The position numbers were made by a program, and so were the translations under genes. A stretch of 6,529 nt of DNA from Armatimonadota bacterium (GTDB lineage: Bacteria > Armatimonadota > Armatimonadia > Armatimonadales > Armatimonadaceae), in contig JACMIU010000041.1 of the NCBI GenBank assembly GCA_014380985.1, positions 1 through 6,529 of the forward strand. Reading direction: 5' to 3'. Within the stretch, counting starts at the first letter, position 1. Every line of letters starts with the position of its first letter. Under the pieces are notes generated by a model. That model was given only the letters and a program-made list of their open reading frames with translations. It was not told where the DNA came from and searched no databases. Shown here one piece after another: positions 5,914-6,529 of the stretch.

Positions 5914-6341
5914 TCGTGTGCCTCCGTTGCGATACTCGCGTCGCCTTCAATCCAGTACGTTCCGTCCGCCGCGTGTTCTTTTTTCCAAATCGGCACATCG
6001 GTTTTCAGCGTGTTAATCGCCCACTCGCACGCCGCGAACGCTTCGACGCGGTGGGGGGATGCGACGCAGATCACCACCGACGGCTCACCGACTGTGACGT
6101 AACCGGTGCGGTGAAGAATCGCGCAAGACAGGCTCCAGCGTTCGCGCACGCCGTCTACAATAACCTGAAGTTGCGTTTCGGCGAGCGGTTTGTAAGCGTC
6201 GTACTCCAAACCCGTGACGGCGCGACCGCGGGCATGATTTCGCGTTACGCCGACAAACAGCACATACGCGCCGTCGCCGTCGGTCAAAACCGCTTCTACA
6301 GCCGCTTGCGCGTTCAAAGGTTCGGAAGAGAGCAAAACCAT
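5910..6341 (-). CDS. moaE: Molybdopterin synthase large (catalytic) subunit
   Basis: The 143-residue product is the usual length for MoaE. With the thiocarboxylated MoaD subunit it inserts two sulfurs into cyclic pyranopterin monophosphate to make molybdopterin, in the cytoplasm. Conserved motifs are all present: FVGVTRNH (29-36) with Arg34, LEYDAY (45-50), HRTGYVTVGE (77-86), SPHRVEAF (95-102) with His97 and Arg98, and LKTDVPIWKKE (112-122). Lys113 and Lys120 align with catalytic Lys119 and Lys126 of E. coli MoaE. The start at 6341 gives the expected N-terminus, although no strong ribosome site is visible upstream. It lies 64 bp after moaD on the same strand and overlaps rimI by 4 bp, so the three are probably one operon. 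Confidence 0.95.
   Translation of the reverse strand: MVLLSSEPLNAQAAVEAVLTDGDGAYVLFVGVTRNHARGRAVTGLEYDAYKPLAETQLQVIVDGVRERWSLSCAILHRTGYVTVGEPSVVICVASPHRVEAFAACEWAINTLKTDVPIWKKEHAADGTYWIEGDASIATEAHE
5921..5925 (-). promoter_or_regulatory. Ribosome binding site of rimI inside moaE
   Basis: GGAGG on the minus strand lies 7 nt before the rimI ATG, within the last codons of moaE. It fixes the rimI start and, with the ATGA stop-start overlap (5910-5913), indicates translational coupling. Confidence 0.75.
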
Positions 6342-6380
6342 ACGTTGTTTTATCGTACCGCAAAACCGGGAGCGTTTCCC

Positions 6381-6416
6381 TAACCGCCGCGTCTAACCGC
6401 CGCGTCTAACCGCCGC
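6381..6416. repeat. 13-bp tandem repeat across the moaD stop codon
   Basis: The 13-bp unit TAACCGCCGCGTC occurs twice in full (6381-6393 and 6394-6406), followed by its first ten bases (6407-6416). On the coding strand each copy contains GCGGCGGTTAG, that is the final Gly-Gly codons and stop of moaD, so the array looks like slippage duplication of the gene's 3' end into the moaD-moaE gap. The first stop reached is in the proper place, so MoaD is not altered. Confidence 0.85.
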
Positions 6417-6528
6417 TCATGGGGGGCAGAAACGCGATTTCGTCACCGTCGTGCAAAACGGTGTCGGCGTCTGCGAACGTTTCGCGCACGGCGACGCGGG
6501 TTTTCGTCAACAATCCGGCAAAACGGGA
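6406..6528 (-). CDS. moaD: Molybdopterin synthase sulfur carrier subunit, C-terminal end (runs off right edge)
   Basis: The last 40 codons of a ubiquitin-like MoaD are present; the N-terminal half lies beyond the right edge. The sequence contains RVAVRETFAD, the DGDEIAFLPP block characteristic of MoaD, and the terminal SGG followed directly by a TAG stop. MoaD's C-terminal Gly-Gly is adenylated by MoeB and converted to the thiocarboxylate that supplies sulfur to MoaE, so the intact GG terminus supports a working protein. moaE follows on the same strand. A 13-bp tandem repeat starts at the very end of the gene and includes the stop codon. Confidence 0.93.
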   Translation of the reverse strand, partial: SRFAGLLTKTRVAVRETFADADTVLHDGDEIAFLPPMSGG

Positions 6529-6529
6529 A

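Noticed and set aside
5507..6383. Several plus-strand frames opposite rimI and moaE
   Set aside because: They are antisense shadows of two confidently identified genes, with Arg-rich low-complexity translations.
6381..6416. Short CRISPR-like repeat array
   Set aside because: The repeats are directly adjacent without spacers and derive from the moaD 3' end.

Overview
The window looks like chromosomal DNA from a free-living, fairly GC-rich bacterium. It carries mostly housekeeping genes: molybdopterin synthase, a RimI-type acetyltransferase, an ABC sugar-import ATPase, a type III pantothenate kinase and a Gfo/Idh/MocA dehydrogenase. There are no phage, transposon, CRISPR, rRNA or tRNA sequences. 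The stand-alone MsmX/UgpC-type ATPase, the membrane zinc-ribbon protein and the Gfo/Idh/MocA enzyme would fit Armatimonadota or a similar soil or water phylum, but this is a weak inference and the sequence does not fix the taxon.

Layout, left to right. Bases 1-542 (minus strand) hold the N-terminal part of an unrecognised secreted protein with a clear signal peptide; it runs off the left edge. Bases 543-790 are an AT-rich divergent intergenic region. It contains a good sigma-70-type promoter for the secreted protein, whose -10 box sits at the centre of a perfect 10+1+10 palindrome, a likely operator. Bases 791-1951 (plus) encode a Gfo/Idh/MocA oxidoreductase, followed after 60 bp by a zinc-ribbon, single-pass membrane protein (2012-3067, plus). 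That gene meets coaX (3071-3877, minus) tail to tail with only 3 bp between the stop codons.

The rest of the window is a minus-strand series read from the right: moaD (end only, 6406-6528), moaE (5910-6341), rimI-like (5365-5913, overlapping moaE by 4 bp), a 204-bp leader with a perfect TATAAT box and two hairpins, the ABC ATPase (3988-5160), then coaX. MoaD and MoaE together form molybdopterin synthase. RimI probably rides on the same message by translational coupling. The ATPase has its own promoter and a leader of about 140 nt. No permease or binding-protein gene is next to it, so it may energise several sugar importers encoded elsewhere. coaX starts the CoA pathway.

I found no convincing new multi-gene system. 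The points most worth a second look are the palindrome/-10 overlap controlling the secreted protein, the structured leader with possible upstream ORFs before the ATPase gene, an insertion of about 17 residues in that ATPase, a 13-bp tandem duplication of the moaD stop region, and the uncharacterised zinc-ribbon membrane protein.
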